A program made the translations under genes and the position numbers. DNA of 52,179 bases from NCBI GenBank assembly GCA_016286665.1, contig JAEETX010000008.1:1-52179 (forward strand), given 5' to 3'. This stretch comes from Oscillospiraceae bacterium. Lineage in GTDB: Bacteria; Bacillota; Clostridia; Oscillospirales; Oscillospiraceae. Below, piece after piece: positions 1-7,776 of this stretch. The notes below the pieces were generated by a model. That model saw only the letters and a program-made list of their open reading frames with translations, searched no databases and was not told the origin of the DNA. Position 1 is the stretch's first letter. Each line of letters starts with the position of its first letter.

Positions 1-8
1 GTCAGAAT

Positions 9-81
9 TTTCGTCAGATTGTCTGAAAATCGCGGGGAATACTTCCTGTATTGGCCAAGATTTTCGGGCAATATGACGGAA
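9..81. repeat. Long imperfect palindrome downstream of cbiL
   Basis: The two arms pair almost throughout. CGTCA (12-16) pairs with TGACG (74-78), ATTGTCT (18-24) with GGGCAAT (66-72, with G-T pairs), GAAAATC (25-31) with GATTTTC (59-65), and AATAC (38-42) with GTATT (48-52), leaving a 5-base tip. No T-run follows it in the cbiL direction, so it is not a textbook terminator. It looks more like a REP or MITE-type intergenic element, or a processing/stability hairpin at the end of the hem/cob transcript. I see no second copy in this window. An open frame on the minus strand crosses it to the window edge, but this is probably just the repeat being open. Confidence 0.6.
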
Positions 82-126
82 CATGATGCAAGCAAGATGT
101 GTGCCGAGAATTGTGCGGTGTTGCCT

Positions 127-807
127 TTATTCCTTGGCGATGATCAGGGAAAAATAACCCGCGTCGTCGGGGATCTCGTCGGCGCTGTGATACAGCGCTT
201 CGTTTTCCATCCCGCAGTTCACCACGGCGCTGACCTTTCTTCCGCTGGCCTTCAGCAGGGCTTTGATTTCCTTCATGTGGCTGGCGGATTTCATCAGCAC
301 GTAATTGCCGTCCTGCGTCAGCTGATCCCCTGTCTTATGTACCGCGGGCACGACGTGCAGCGGTTCGTCCCACTCGGCGAGGGGAAGACCGAGCCGGGCC
401 GCCGCCGCGCAGAAGGAGGTGATGCCGCTGACCAGCTCCACCCGGTAACCGTCCGCCTCCAGATAATGCTGAAGATAGCTGAAGGTGCAGTAGATCGTCG
501 GGTCTCCGAGGGTGAGGAACACCACGTTTTTACCCTGATCCAGATAGGTCTTCAGCTTTTCCGCGCCCTTCCGATGCTCCTCGTCGATGCGCTTCCGGTC
601 CTTCACCATGGGCATATCGACCGGCACCAGCTCCTTGTCCGCCAGCTCCGGCACTGCCCGGACGGCGATCTTGTAAGCCACGGATTCCGTTGCGATCTTG
701 CCGGGGACGGCGATCACGCCGTTTTCCTTGATCAGACGGACGGCCTTCAGCGTCATGAGCTCCGGGTCGCCGGGGCCGACGCCCACGCCGTAGGCGATAC
801 CCTTCAT
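127..807 (-). CDS. cbiL: Precorrin-2 / cobalt-factor-II C20-methyltransferase
   Basis: A 226-residue tetrapyrrole methylase that adds the C20 methyl group from S-adenosylmethionine during corrin ring synthesis. It has the family N-terminal GVGPGDPELMTLKA stretch (about residues 8-21), the LTLGDPTIYCTF motif near residue 100 and PGITSFCAAAARLG, which together are typical of the CobI/CbiL branch rather than CobA or CbiF. The ATG at 807 overlaps the TGA of cobA/hemD (ATGA) and has a GGAGG-type site just upstream, so I preferred it to in-frame codons further up. It is the last gene of the hem/cob operon in the window and the first specific to the corrin branch, so B12 synthesis genes probably lie beyond the left edge or elsewhere. 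In an anaerobe the anaerobic name cbiL is more likely than cobI; the sequence alone does not settle whether the substrate carries cobalt. Confidence 0.9.
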   Translation of the reverse strand: MKGIAYGVGVGPGDPELMTLKAVRLIKENGVIAVPGKIATESVAYKIAVRAVPELADKELVPVDMPMVKDRKRIDEEHRKGAEKLKTYLDQGKNVVFLTLGDPTIYCTFSYLQHYLEADGYRVELVSGITSFCAAAARLGLPLAEWDEPLHVVPAVHKTGDQLTQDGNYVLMKSASHMKEIKALLKASGRKVSAVVNCGMENEALYHSADEIPDDAGYFSLIIAKE

Positions 808-2339
808 ATCCTTTCCTCCTTCAATTGCGATTTCCGTTCCTTCGCGGCTTCGCGCAGGCACTCGGCCAGTGAAGCCAGGGTGGCCTTTTCCGCGATGCTT
901 ACCTCCATCCCCAGAGCCTGGGCAGCGGCGGCCGTCTGCTTTCCGATGCAGACGGCCCTGACGCGGGAATAGTCCGTTTCCCCCACGGCCGCCGCGAAGC
1001 CCTTCACCGTGGAGGCGCTGGTAAACACGGCGTAGTCGATCTCCCCGGCTTCCAGATATGCCTTCTCGTCGATCACGGGGGAGGAGGCGTAAACCGTGTC
1101 ATAGGTGGGGAGGTCCGTGACGGACAGGGTCCCATCCCTGCGCAGCTCGTCCACCAGGGCTTCGTTCCCGATCTTCGCCCGGGGGATCAGCAGCTTATCG
1201 CCGGGTTTGCAGCGCTGCCGCAGCTCCCGCCCCAGCGTTTCGCCGTCGTAAGCGGAGGGAAGGAAATCCGCCTTGACGCCGAATTCCCGCAGGGCCTTTT
1301 CGCTGCCCTGGCCGATGGCCGCGACCTTGACGCTTCCCAGCGCGCGGATGTCGCTCCGCTCCATGAGCTTCCGGAAAAAGATGCGCACGCCGCTGGGGCT
1401 GGTGAACACAAGCCAGTCGTAGCCGCCCCCGGACAGCTTGTCCAGGCATTCGACGAGTTCCGCGTTATCCTCCAGAGGGATGGTACGGATGGCGGGCAGC
1501 TCCAGCACCTCCGCGCCCTCCGCGCGCAGCATGGCCGCCAGGCGGGAGGAGAGCTCCCTGGGCCGTGTCAGCAGCACCCGCACGCCGGCCAGGGGCAGCC
1601 GCTCATACCAGGAAAAGGTCTCCGCCAGCGCGCAGACGGCGCCCACAAGGATAATGGCCGGCGTCCGCACCTGCCGCCGTTCGCACTCCGCCGCCAGGGT
1701 GGAGACCGTTGCGCCGATCCGGCGCTGATCCGCCCGGGTGCCCTTTTCCAGCACCGCAGCAGGCGTGTCCGCCGGCATGCCCGCTTGCAGCAATCCGCCG
1801 CAGATTTCCGGCAGCGTGGAGACGCCCATGAGGAAGACCAGCGTCCCCCCCGTGCGCACCAAGGCTTCAAAGTCGATATCCAGGGAGGAATCCGCCCGCC
1901 TGTGCCCCGTGATGATGTGCACGCTGGCGCAGTAGTCCCGGTGGGTCACGGGGATGCCGTTATAGGCGGGCACTGCGATGGCGCTGGTGATGCCGGGCAC
2001 GACTTCAAAGGGGATGCCATTCTCGGCCAGCAGCTCCAGCTCCTCGCCGCCCCGACCGAAGAGAAAGGGGTCGCCCCCCTTGAGGCGCACGACCTTCCGG
2101 CCCTTCTGCGCCTCCTCCAGCAGCACGCGGTTGGTTTCCTCCTGCCGGAGATAGTGGTTTCCGGCCCGCTTGCCCGCGAAGATGAGCTTTGCCGATTCGG
2201 GGATGAGGTTCAGAACGCCCGGTCCCACCAGCGCGTCGTAAACCACCACGTCCGCTTCTTCCAGGACCTGTTTTCCTTTCAGCGTCAGCAGTCCCGCGTC
2301 TCCGGGACCCGCGCCGACCAGCCATACCTTGCCGCTCAT
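804..2339 (-). CDS. cobA/hemD: Fused uroporphyrinogen-III C-methyltransferase / uroporphyrinogen-III synthase
   Basis: A 511-residue bifunctional protein. The N-terminal half (about 1-245) is a SUMT/CobA methylase: VGAGPGDAGLLTLKG at the start, RLKGGDPFLFGRGGEE near residue 85 and PGITSAIAVPAYNGIP. It converts uroporphyrinogen III to precorrin-2. The C-terminal half, beginning near GVRVLLTRPRE, is a HemD-type uroporphyrinogen-III synthase that closes and inverts ring D of hydroxymethylbilane. This fusion is well known in Firmicutes and channels flux to siroheme and B12. The ATG at 2339 overlaps the hemC TGA (ATGA), and the gene ends in another ATGA overlap with cbiL. HemD sequences are poorly conserved, so that half rests partly on position and known fusion architecture. 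Confidence 0.93.
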   Translation of the reverse strand: MSGKVWLVGAGPGDAGLLTLKGKQVLEEADVVVYDALVGPGVLNLIPESAKLIFAGKRAGNHYLRQEETNRVLLEEAQKGRKVVRLKGGDPFLFGRGGEELELLAENGIPFEVVPGITSAIAVPAYNGIPVTHRDYCASVHIITGHRRADSSLDIDFEALVRTGGTLVFLMGVSTLPEICGGLLQAGMPADTPAAVLEKGTRADQRRIGATVSTLAAECERRQVRTPAIILVGAVCALAETFSWYERLPLAGVRVLLTRPRELSSRLAAMLRAEGAEVLELPAIRTIPLEDNAELVECLDKLSGGGYDWLVFTSPSGVRIFFRKLMERSDIRALGSVKVAAIGQGSEKALREFGVKADFLPSAYDGETLGRELRQRCKPGDKLLIPRAKIGNEALVDELRRDGTLSVTDLPTYDTVYASSPVIDEKAYLEAGEIDYAVFTSASTVKGFAAAVGETDYSRVRAVCIGKQTAAAAQALGMEVSIAEKATLASLAECLREAAKERKSQLKEERI

Positions 2340-3232
2340 ATGTTCCCCTCCCGGAAGCTCTCGTTTCTCAGCCTCTCCGCCAAACGAAAGCCCAAAGCCT
2401 CCGCCCGGCTGCGTTCGTCCCAGTCTTCGCCGGTGGTCCATCGGCCGCTGCTTTCCTCCCAGTAAAGCCCGGTCAGGTGAATCCGGTCTCCTTCCGGCCG
2501 GGCATAGGCGCAGACGGGGGAGGTGCAGCCGCCCCCCAGCGTCCGGGCGAAGGCCCGCTCGCAGAGCGCCGCCGCCGTTGCGTCCGGATCCGTGAGTTCC
2601 TCCAGCCAGGGGTGTTCCTCGCCGGCGCGGCCCTGGATCGCCAGAATGCCCTGCCCGGCGGCGGGGATCATTTCCTCCGGGGAGAAATAGCGGCTGATCC
2701 TGCTCTCCAGTCCCAGGCGCTTCAGCCCGGCGGCCGCCAGCACCAGCGCGCCGTATTGCCCCTCGTCCAGCTTCCGCAGCCTTGTCTGCAGGTTGCCCCG
2801 CACGGGCTTCACCTCAAAACCGGGAAACAGCTTTTTCAGCTGGAGGCTCCGCCGCAGGCTGGCGGAGCCGATGGGCTGCTCCGCTTCCGGCGCATCCGCG
2901 CCCGAACGCAGCACCAGCACGTCCCTGGGGTCCTCCCGGCGGGAGAAGCCCAGCAGGGGCAGGTCCTCCGGGACCTCCATGGGCACGTCCTTCAGGCTGT
3001 GGACTGTCAGATCTGCCCGCCGATCCCGCAGCGCGGCGTCCAGCTCCTTCACAAAGAGGCCTTTTCCGCCCACCTGGTCCAGCGTCCGGTCCAGGATCCG
3101 GTCGCCGGTGGTTTTCATGGTGAGGAGCCGCACCTCCGTATGGGGCAGCTTTTCCTGCAGGGCGCGCACCACCGTCATCGCCTGGGCCACCGCCAGAGCG
3201 CTGTCCCTGCTGCCAACGATCAGCGTTTTCAT
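2336..3232 (-). CDS. hemC: Hydroxymethylbilane synthase (porphobilinogen deaminase)
   Basis: 298 residues, the normal length. It joins four porphobilinogens into hydroxymethylbilane on a dipyrromethane cofactor. The N-terminal [11 protein letters not shown], the VHSLKDVP motif (about 92-99) and the SLRR segment are characteristic. The cofactor-binding cysteine lies in [12 protein letters not shown] near residue 246; the usual glutamate or aspartate before the glycines is replaced by glycine, and a second cysteine stands where glycine or alanine is common. The start at 3232 overlaps the hemL stop and its own stop overlaps cobA/hemD, so translation is probably coupled through the operon. Confidence 0.95.
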   Translation of the reverse strand: MKTLIVGSRDSALAVAQAMTVVRALQEKLPHTEVRLLTMKTTGDRILDRTLDQVGGKGLFVKELDAALRDRRADLTVHSLKDVPMEVPEDLPLLGFSRREDPRDVLVLRSGADAPEAEQPIGSASLRRSLQLKKLFPGFEVKPVRGNLQTRLRKLDEGQYGALVLAAAGLKRLGLESRISRYFSPEEMIPAAGQGILAIQGRAGEEHPWLEELTDPDATAAALCERAFARTLGGGCTSPVCAYARPEGDRIHLTGLYWEESSGRWTTGEDWDERSRAEALGFRLAERLRNESFREGNI

Positions 3233-4503
3233 TTCAGCGCCTCCCTGGCGGCGTCCAGCGTGCGCCTGAGGTCCTCCGGACTGTGGGCGGAGGAGAGGAA
3301 CATGGCCTCGAATTGGCTGGAGGCCAGATAAACGCCCCTTTGCAGCATCCTGCGGAAGTATTCCGTGAAAGCTGCGGTGTCGCTGGTCTGGGCGTCCTCA
3401 TAATTCCATACGGGCTTTTCCGTGAAGAATACGCAGCCCAGCGAGCCCACACGGTTCAGGCAGAAGGCCCTGCCGGATGCCTGGAGGATTTCCTCCAGGG
3501 CGGAGAAAAAGCTGTCCGCTTTCCGGTTCAGCGCTTCATAAAAGCCCAGGGTTTCTTTCAGCAGGCGAAGCTGCGCAAGCCCCGCGGCCATGGCGACCGG
3601 GTTGCCGCTGAGGGTGCCCGCCTGATAGACGCTTCCCAGGGGGGCTACCATGGACATGATCTCTTTCCTGCCGCCGTAAGCCCCCACGGGCATGCCGCCG
3701 CCGATGATCTTGCCGAAGGTGACGAGATCGGCCCGTACATTGAAGTATTGCTGCGCGCCGCCCAGAGCCAGGCGGAAGCCGGTGATCACCTCGTCGAATA
3801 TGAGCAGCGCGCCGTAGTGATCGCAGAGGCGGCGGAGACCGGCAAGAAAACCCTCGGCAGGGGGGACGACGCCCATATTCGCGCCCACCGGCTCCACGAT
3901 CACCGCCGCGACCCCCTCCGGATCGGCGAGAAGCAGCTGCTCCACGCTGTCAAGATCATTATAAATGGCGGTCAGCGTATCCTTCGTGCAGCCGGCGGGC
4001 ACCCCGGCGCTGCCGGGAAGCCCCTGTGTCAGCACCCCGGAGCCCGCTTTCACCAGCATGGCGTCGCTATGGCCGTGGTAACATCCGGCAAATTTGATGA
4101 TCTTATCCCGGCCCGTGAAGCCCCTGGCCAGGCGTAGTGCGCTCATGACCGCCTCGGTGCCGGAATTCACCATGCGCACCATCTCCAGACCCGGCACGAC
4201 GGCGCACATCATTTCCGCCATCTCCACCTCGCGGCGGGTGGCCGCGCCGAAGCTCAGACCGTCCCTGACAGCCTGCGCCACCGCCTCCTCCACGGCGGGG
4301 TGGGCATGGCCCAGAATCATGGGACCCCAGGAGCCCACAAAGTCGATGTATTCCCGTCCGTCTTCATCCCACAGACGGCTGCCGGAGCCGCGGGCGATGA
4401 AGGGCGGCGTCAGACCCACGGAGCCGAAAGCGCGCACCGGGCTGTTCACCCCGCCGGGGATGCGCTCCTTGGCACGGGCAAAGAGTTCTTCCGAAGCGCT
4501 CAT
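3229..4503 (-). CDS. hemL: Glutamate-1-semialdehyde 2,1-aminomutase
   Basis: A 424-residue PLP enzyme that turns glutamate-1-semialdehyde into 5-aminolevulinate, the second step of the C5 pathway. It opens with [14 protein letters not shown], typical of the family, and the PLP lysine lies in [16 protein letters not shown]. The ATG at 4503 shares bases with the hemB stop (TGATG), which fixes the start; a much longer open frame continues upstream but has no family resemblance and overlaps hemB. In this operon hemL follows hemB, whereas the classical Bacillus order ends in hemB-hemL. Confidence 0.95.
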   Translation of the reverse strand: MSASEELFARAKERIPGGVNSPVRAFGSVGLTPPFIARGSGSRLWDEDGREYIDFVGSWGPMILGHAHPAVEEAVAQAVRDGLSFGAATRREVEMAEMMCAVVPGLEMVRMVNSGTEAVMSALRLARGFTGRDKIIKFAGCYHGHSDAMLVKAGSGVLTQGLPGSAGVPAGCTKDTLTAIYNDLDSVEQLLLADPEGVAAVIVEPVGANMGVVPPAEGFLAGLRRLCDHYGALLIFDEVITGFRLALGGAQQYFNVRADLVTFGKIIGGGMPVGAYGGRKEIMSMVAPLGSVYQAGTLSGNPVAMAAGLAQLRLLKETLGFYEALNRKADSFFSALEEILQASGRAFCLNRVGSLGCVFFTEKPVWNYEDAQTSDTAAFTEYFRRMLQRGVYLASSQFEAMFLSSAHSPEDLRRTLDAAREALK

Positions 4504-5486
4504 CAACCGATCCGCCCTTCCTGCATGAACTTCGCCAGCTCCTTGGCGAAATAGGTGATGTACAGATCCGCGCCCGCCCGGAAAGCGGAGACTGCCATTT
4601 CGCAGACGATGCGGTCCTCGTCGATCCAGCCCCTGGAAGCGGCGGCCTTGACCATGGCGTATTCGCCGCTGACGCTGTAGGTCGCCAGGGGCAGATTGGT
4701 GGCGTCCTTCACCTCCCGCACGATGTCCAGATAGGACATGGCGGGCTTCACCATGAGGATGTCCGCCCCTTCCTCCGCGTCCAGCAGGGCTTCCTTGACG
4801 CCCTCCCGCCGGTTGTGGAAATCCATCTGATAGCTCTTGCGGTCCCCGAAGGAGGGGGCGGAATCCGCCGCCTCGCGGAAGGGCCCGTAGAATGCGGAGG
4901 CGTATTTCACCGCATAGGACATGATGGGCGTGCCAGTAAAGCCGGCCGCGTCGAGCGTTTCCCGAATGGCGCGCACGCGCCCGTCCATCATGTCGGAGGG
5001 GGCCACCATATCCGCCCCGGCCCGGACGTGGGACAGGGCCTCCCTGGCCAGCAGCTCCAGCGTGGCGTCGTTGTCGACCTCCTGGCCGCAGAGCACGCCG
5101 CAGTGGCCGTGGGAGGTGTACTCGCACATGCACACGTCGGTGATCAGAAACAGCCCGGGATACTTGGCCTTCGCCTTGCGCAGCGTCCGCTGCACGGCCC
5201 CGTCTTCCGCCCAGGCGGAGGAGCCGATCTCATCCTTTACTTCGGGGATGCCGAAGAGAAGGACGCTGCCCACGCCTGCTTCCGTCAGCCGGTCCAGTTC
5301 TTCATCGACGCGGTCCACGGTATAGCGATACTGTCCGGGCATCGAGGGGATCTCCTCCACTTGGTTCGTTCCGTCCATGACGAACAGAGGATAGATCAGC
5401 GCAGACTTGTCCATTCTGGTTTCTCTGACGATTTTTCGCAGGGCTTCGCTGCCCCGGAGTCTTCTGGGCCTGACTGTAAGCTCCAT
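4503..5486 (-). CDS. hemB: Porphobilinogen synthase (5-aminolevulinate dehydratase)
   Basis: 327 residues, a normal length. It condenses two 5-aminolevulinates to porphobilinogen. The cysteine cluster [14 protein letters not shown] is the zinc-binding form of the active site rather than the magnesium-only aspartate form. The two active-site lysines lie in [13 protein letters not shown] and in [10 protein letters not shown]. The start follows a GGAG site in the 19-base gap after hemA, and the stop overlaps hemL. Confidence 0.95.
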   Translation of the reverse strand: MELTVRPRRLRGSEALRKIVRETRMDKSALIYPLFVMDGTNQVEEIPSMPGQYRYTVDRVDEELDRLTEAGVGSVLLFGIPEVKDEIGSSAWAEDGAVQRTLRKAKAKYPGLFLITDVCMCEYTSHGHCGVLCGQEVDNDATLELLAREALSHVRAGADMVAPSDMMDGRVRAIRETLDAAGFTGTPIMSYAVKYASAFYGPFREAADSAPSFGDRKSYQMDFHNRREGVKEALLDAEEGADILMVKPAMSYLDIVREVKDATNLPLATYSVSGEYAMVKAAASRGWIDEDRIVCEMAVSAFRAGADLYITYFAKELAKFMQEGRIG

Positions 5487-5505
5487 TATCTTTTCTCCTT
5501 CCGCC

Positions 5506-6768
5506 TTATCGGCTGCCGGAAGCCCGCGCTTCCGCCGCCTGATCCTGAAACACGAATTCCATCGCTTCCACACACTGGGAAAAAACCGCCTCCGGCAGCC
5601 TGGCCTTTGCGCCGAACAGAAGCCGGTTCATCATCCGCTCCGCCGCGCCTTCCACTTCCCGGCGCAGGGCGGCCTTATCCTCCGGGTCCATGGAAACGCC
5701 CCGGAAGACCGGCGTCAGCCGGGCGTCCACGTCCCTGGCGGAGAGCTGCTTCAGCGCCTGGATGCGGGGCACCAGATCGCGGCCCGAATACCAGTTGTAG
5801 AATTCCGCCTTCTCCGCCTCCAGGATGCTTTCCGCTTTCGCCAGGTTGCGCATGAATTTCTCCGAGCGCAGGTCGATTTGAAATGCGTCGATATCATAGA
5901 GGGTGAAGCGCGCAAGCGTGCCCGCTTCCGCCTCGATGTCCCTGGGAACGGCCAGGTCGACCAGCAGGATGTCGTGATCCGGGGAAAGGAGCGCCAGGTC
6001 CTTGTACTGGATGGTGTAGTTGGGACTGCTGGTCGCGCTCACCACAAGCTCGCATTCCGGCAGGAGACCGTAACGGTCCTTGTAGCCGATGCGCTTGCAG
6101 TCGCGGGGGATGTCCACGATGCCGCTGGTGTACTGCCGGACCGTGACCGTCACGTCGGCGCCTCTCTCCAGAAGCGCCGTAGCGCTGAGCTTTCCCATCA
6201 TGCCGTTGCCGATCACCATGCATTTCTTGCCGCGCACGGTGAAGCCCTTTTCCTCCAGCATCCGCAGGGCCGTGTGGATGACGCTGCTGTCTGCGGAGGA
6301 CAGGTCCGTCTCCGTCTTCACCCGCTTCCCGGCGGTGATCCCCTGGCGGAACAGCACCTCCAGGGTGTGGTCCGCAGCATAAGCCGTGCGGCTGAGCTGC
6401 AGTGCTTCGCCCACCTGCGTCAGGATCTGGTCCTCACCCACAATTTTCGATTCCAGCCCGGCCGCCAGACGGAAGAAATGGTCCACCGCTTCGCCGCCCT
6501 TCCGCTGGATGAAAAACGGCGCGTAAGCAGCCTCGTCTATCCCCAGAAAGCCGCAGAGGAGGGAAGCGGGGGAGAAGTCCGCCTCCTCCGAAACGCTGAG
6601 CCACCATTCCATCCGGTTGCAGGTGGACAGGATGACATTGCCGCTGATATCACGGAAGCTGCGGAAATGCTCGTAAGCCTCCTGGAGCTTTTTCTTTGTG
6701 AAGGAGAAGACGCCCCGAACGTCGATATCCGCCCGCGTGTGGTCGACGCCGATCATCCAAACCGCCAT
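5506..6768 (-). CDS. hemA: Glutamyl-tRNA reductase
   Basis: A 420-residue NADPH-dependent enzyme that reduces glutamyl-tRNA to glutamate-1-semialdehyde, the committed step of C5 tetrapyrrole synthesis. The catalytic cysteine sits in ILSTCNRMEWW (near residue 50), followed by the GEDQILTQV motif and a Rossmann segment KCMVIGNGMMGKLSATALL. It is the first gene of the operon, 28 bases downstream of a terminator hairpin that follows a cobalamin riboswitch; an AAGGGGGAAC site precedes the ATG. No hemX or precorrin-2 dehydrogenase gene follows it here, so oxidation of precorrin-2 must be encoded elsewhere or to the left. Confidence 0.95.
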   Translation of the reverse strand: MAVWMIGVDHTRADIDVRGVFSFTKKKLQEAYEHFRSFRDISGNVILSTCNRMEWWLSVSEEADFSPASLLCGFLGIDEAAYAPFFIQRKGGEAVDHFFRLAAGLESKIVGEDQILTQVGEALQLSRTAYAADHTLEVLFRQGITAGKRVKTETDLSSADSSVIHTALRMLEEKGFTVRGKKCMVIGNGMMGKLSATALLERGADVTVTVRQYTSGIVDIPRDCKRIGYKDRYGLLPECELVVSATSSPNYTIQYKDLALLSPDHDILLVDLAVPRDIEAEAGTLARFTLYDIDAFQIDLRSEKFMRNLAKAESILEAEKAEFYNWYSGRDLVPRIQALKQLSARDVDARLTPVFRGVSMDPEDKAALRREVEGAAERMMNRLLFGAKARLPEAVFSQCVEAMEFVFQDQAAEARASGSR

Positions 6769-6796
6769 GGCAGTTCCCCCTTTATCCTTGAGAATG

Positions 6797-6825
6797 AAAA
6801 AAGCGATAACGCCAAGGTTATCGCT
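6797..6825 (-). terminator. Intrinsic terminator between riboswitch and hemA
   Basis: On the minus strand a perfect 9-bp stem, AGCGATAAC with GTTATCGCT, encloses a 6-base loop and is followed directly by a run of T. It lies after the cobalamin aptamer and 28 bases before hemA, where an expression platform belongs. I infer that B12 binding favours this hairpin and stops transcription of the hem operon. I did not identify the competing antiterminator with confidence. Confidence 0.85.
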
Positions 6826-6884
6826 ACAGCCGTTTTCCCATAGCAAATCCAAGCGGCCGCGTTTCCGACGGCGCTTGCATGACG

Positions 6885-7078
6885 CTCCCAGCAGGTCTTC
6901 TGACTCGCGCTTCCCGGCCTGAGGCCGCCGCCCGCTCCTGCCTTCTCGGGTTTCCCCAATGACCGGTTTTCACCTCGGAGCGAGCATCTGCGCTTACAGC
7001 GGCGGTTCCGTCCATGATTTGCACATGGTTCCCTATTCTCCCGAAACGGCCGAACGCCGGACCGGGCACTGTGAGATC
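6885..7078 (-). promoter_or_regulatory. Cobalamin (B12) riboswitch upstream of hemA
   Basis: Read on the minus strand, the leader contains the B12 box GAGTCAGAAGACCTGC (complement of about 6890-6906), a nearly exact match to the family consensus. Upstream are the conserved GGGAA of the P3 region, ACCGCCGCTGTAAGCGC, and the CATTGGG...GGGAAG... core segments in the expected order. The boundaries are approximate. B12-element control of a hemA operon that feeds uroporphyrinogen to corrin synthesis has been described in clostridia; the terminator at 6797-6825 gives the likely mechanism. Confidence 0.9.
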
Positions 7079-7118
7079 GGTTGTGGGCTGCAAAGAAGCT
7101 TTTCTTCGCAACAGGGAA

Positions 7119-7147
7119 ATTATACCATACTCCCTTTCCCTTGTCCA
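7119..7147 (-). promoter_or_regulatory. Promoter of the hem/cob operon
   Basis: On the minus strand a TGGACA -35 (7142-7147) and a perfect TATAAT -10 (7119-7124) are separated by 17 bases. Transcription would start near 7112 and give a leader of about 340 nt containing the riboswitch and terminator. Confidence 0.75.
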
Positions 7148-7201
7148 TAGCGATTCCCCCGCAAAGTTTTTTGCGCGGGACGGGCAATGCTTCCGTTTCC
7201 C

Positions 7202-7230
7202 TTGTGCATCGCGCGACTTTGCGCTAATAT
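7202..7230 (+). promoter_or_regulatory. Promoter of msrA
   Basis: TTGTGC (7202-7207) and TAATAT (7225-7230) with a 17-base spacer, about 27 bases before the msrA start. It is divergent from the hem promoter. Confidence 0.55.
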
Positions 7231-7257
7231 GAAGGGAAAGAAAAGGAGATGGGGAGA

Positions 7258-7776
7258 ATGCTGAGGAAAGCTTATTTTGCCGGCGGCTGCTTCTGGTGCA
7301 TCGAGCCGGTGTTTGAGGAGATGCAGGGCGTGAAGGAGGCTGTCAGCGGCTACTCCGGCGGCAGGGAAGAAGACCCTGCCTATGCGGATGTAAAAGCCCA
7401 GCGTACCGGTCATCGGGAGACGGTCTGCGTGGAATATGACGACAGCGTCGTCTCCTATGACGCGCTGCTGGACGCTTTTCTGGGCAGTGTGGATCCTTTT
7501 GACGGCGGCGGACAGTTCATCGACCGGGGCCGGTCCTATACCCTGGCGGTCTATTTCACCTGCGAGGAGGAACGCTGCGCTGCGGAAAGAAAGCTGGCAG
7601 CGCTGGAAGAAGCCGCGGGGAAAAGCGCGGAGGTCTCCGTGGAGCCCTTCGACCGCTTCTATCGGGCGGAGGAAGCGCATCAGGATTACTATCGGAAAAA
7701 CCCGGAGGCTTTCCGGCGGGAGCTGGTGGAATCGGGAAGAGCCTCCGGGCTGAAAGAAAGAGGGAACGGAGAATGA
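7258..7776 (+). CDS. msrA: Peptide-methionine (S)-S-oxide reductase
   Basis: A 172-residue MsrA that repairs methionine-S-sulfoxide in proteins using thiol chemistry. The GGCFWC active-site motif is at residues 9-14, and the later GRSYTLAVYF and EEAHQDYY segments are typical. Two in-frame ATGs exist; the one at 7258 has AAAGGAG (7242-7248) at a proper distance, while the one at 7249 abuts that site. The C-terminal KNPEAFRRELVESGRASGLKE tail lacks an MsrB domain. The stop overlaps the start of the next gene (ATGA). Confidence 0.93.
   Translation: MLRKAYFAGGCFWCIEPVFEEMQGVKEAVSGYSGGREEDPAYADVKAQRTGHRETVCVEYDDSVVSYDALLDAFLGSVDPFDGGGQFIDRGRSYTLAVYFTCEEERCAAERKLAALEEAAGKSAEVSVEPFDRFYRAEEAHQDYYRKNPEAFRRELVESGRASGLKERGNGE

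Noticed and set aside
1..104. A minus-strand open frame starting near 104 and running to the left edge
   Set aside because: It lies across the long palindrome, has no ribosome site and shows no family resemblance; the repeat explains the openness.
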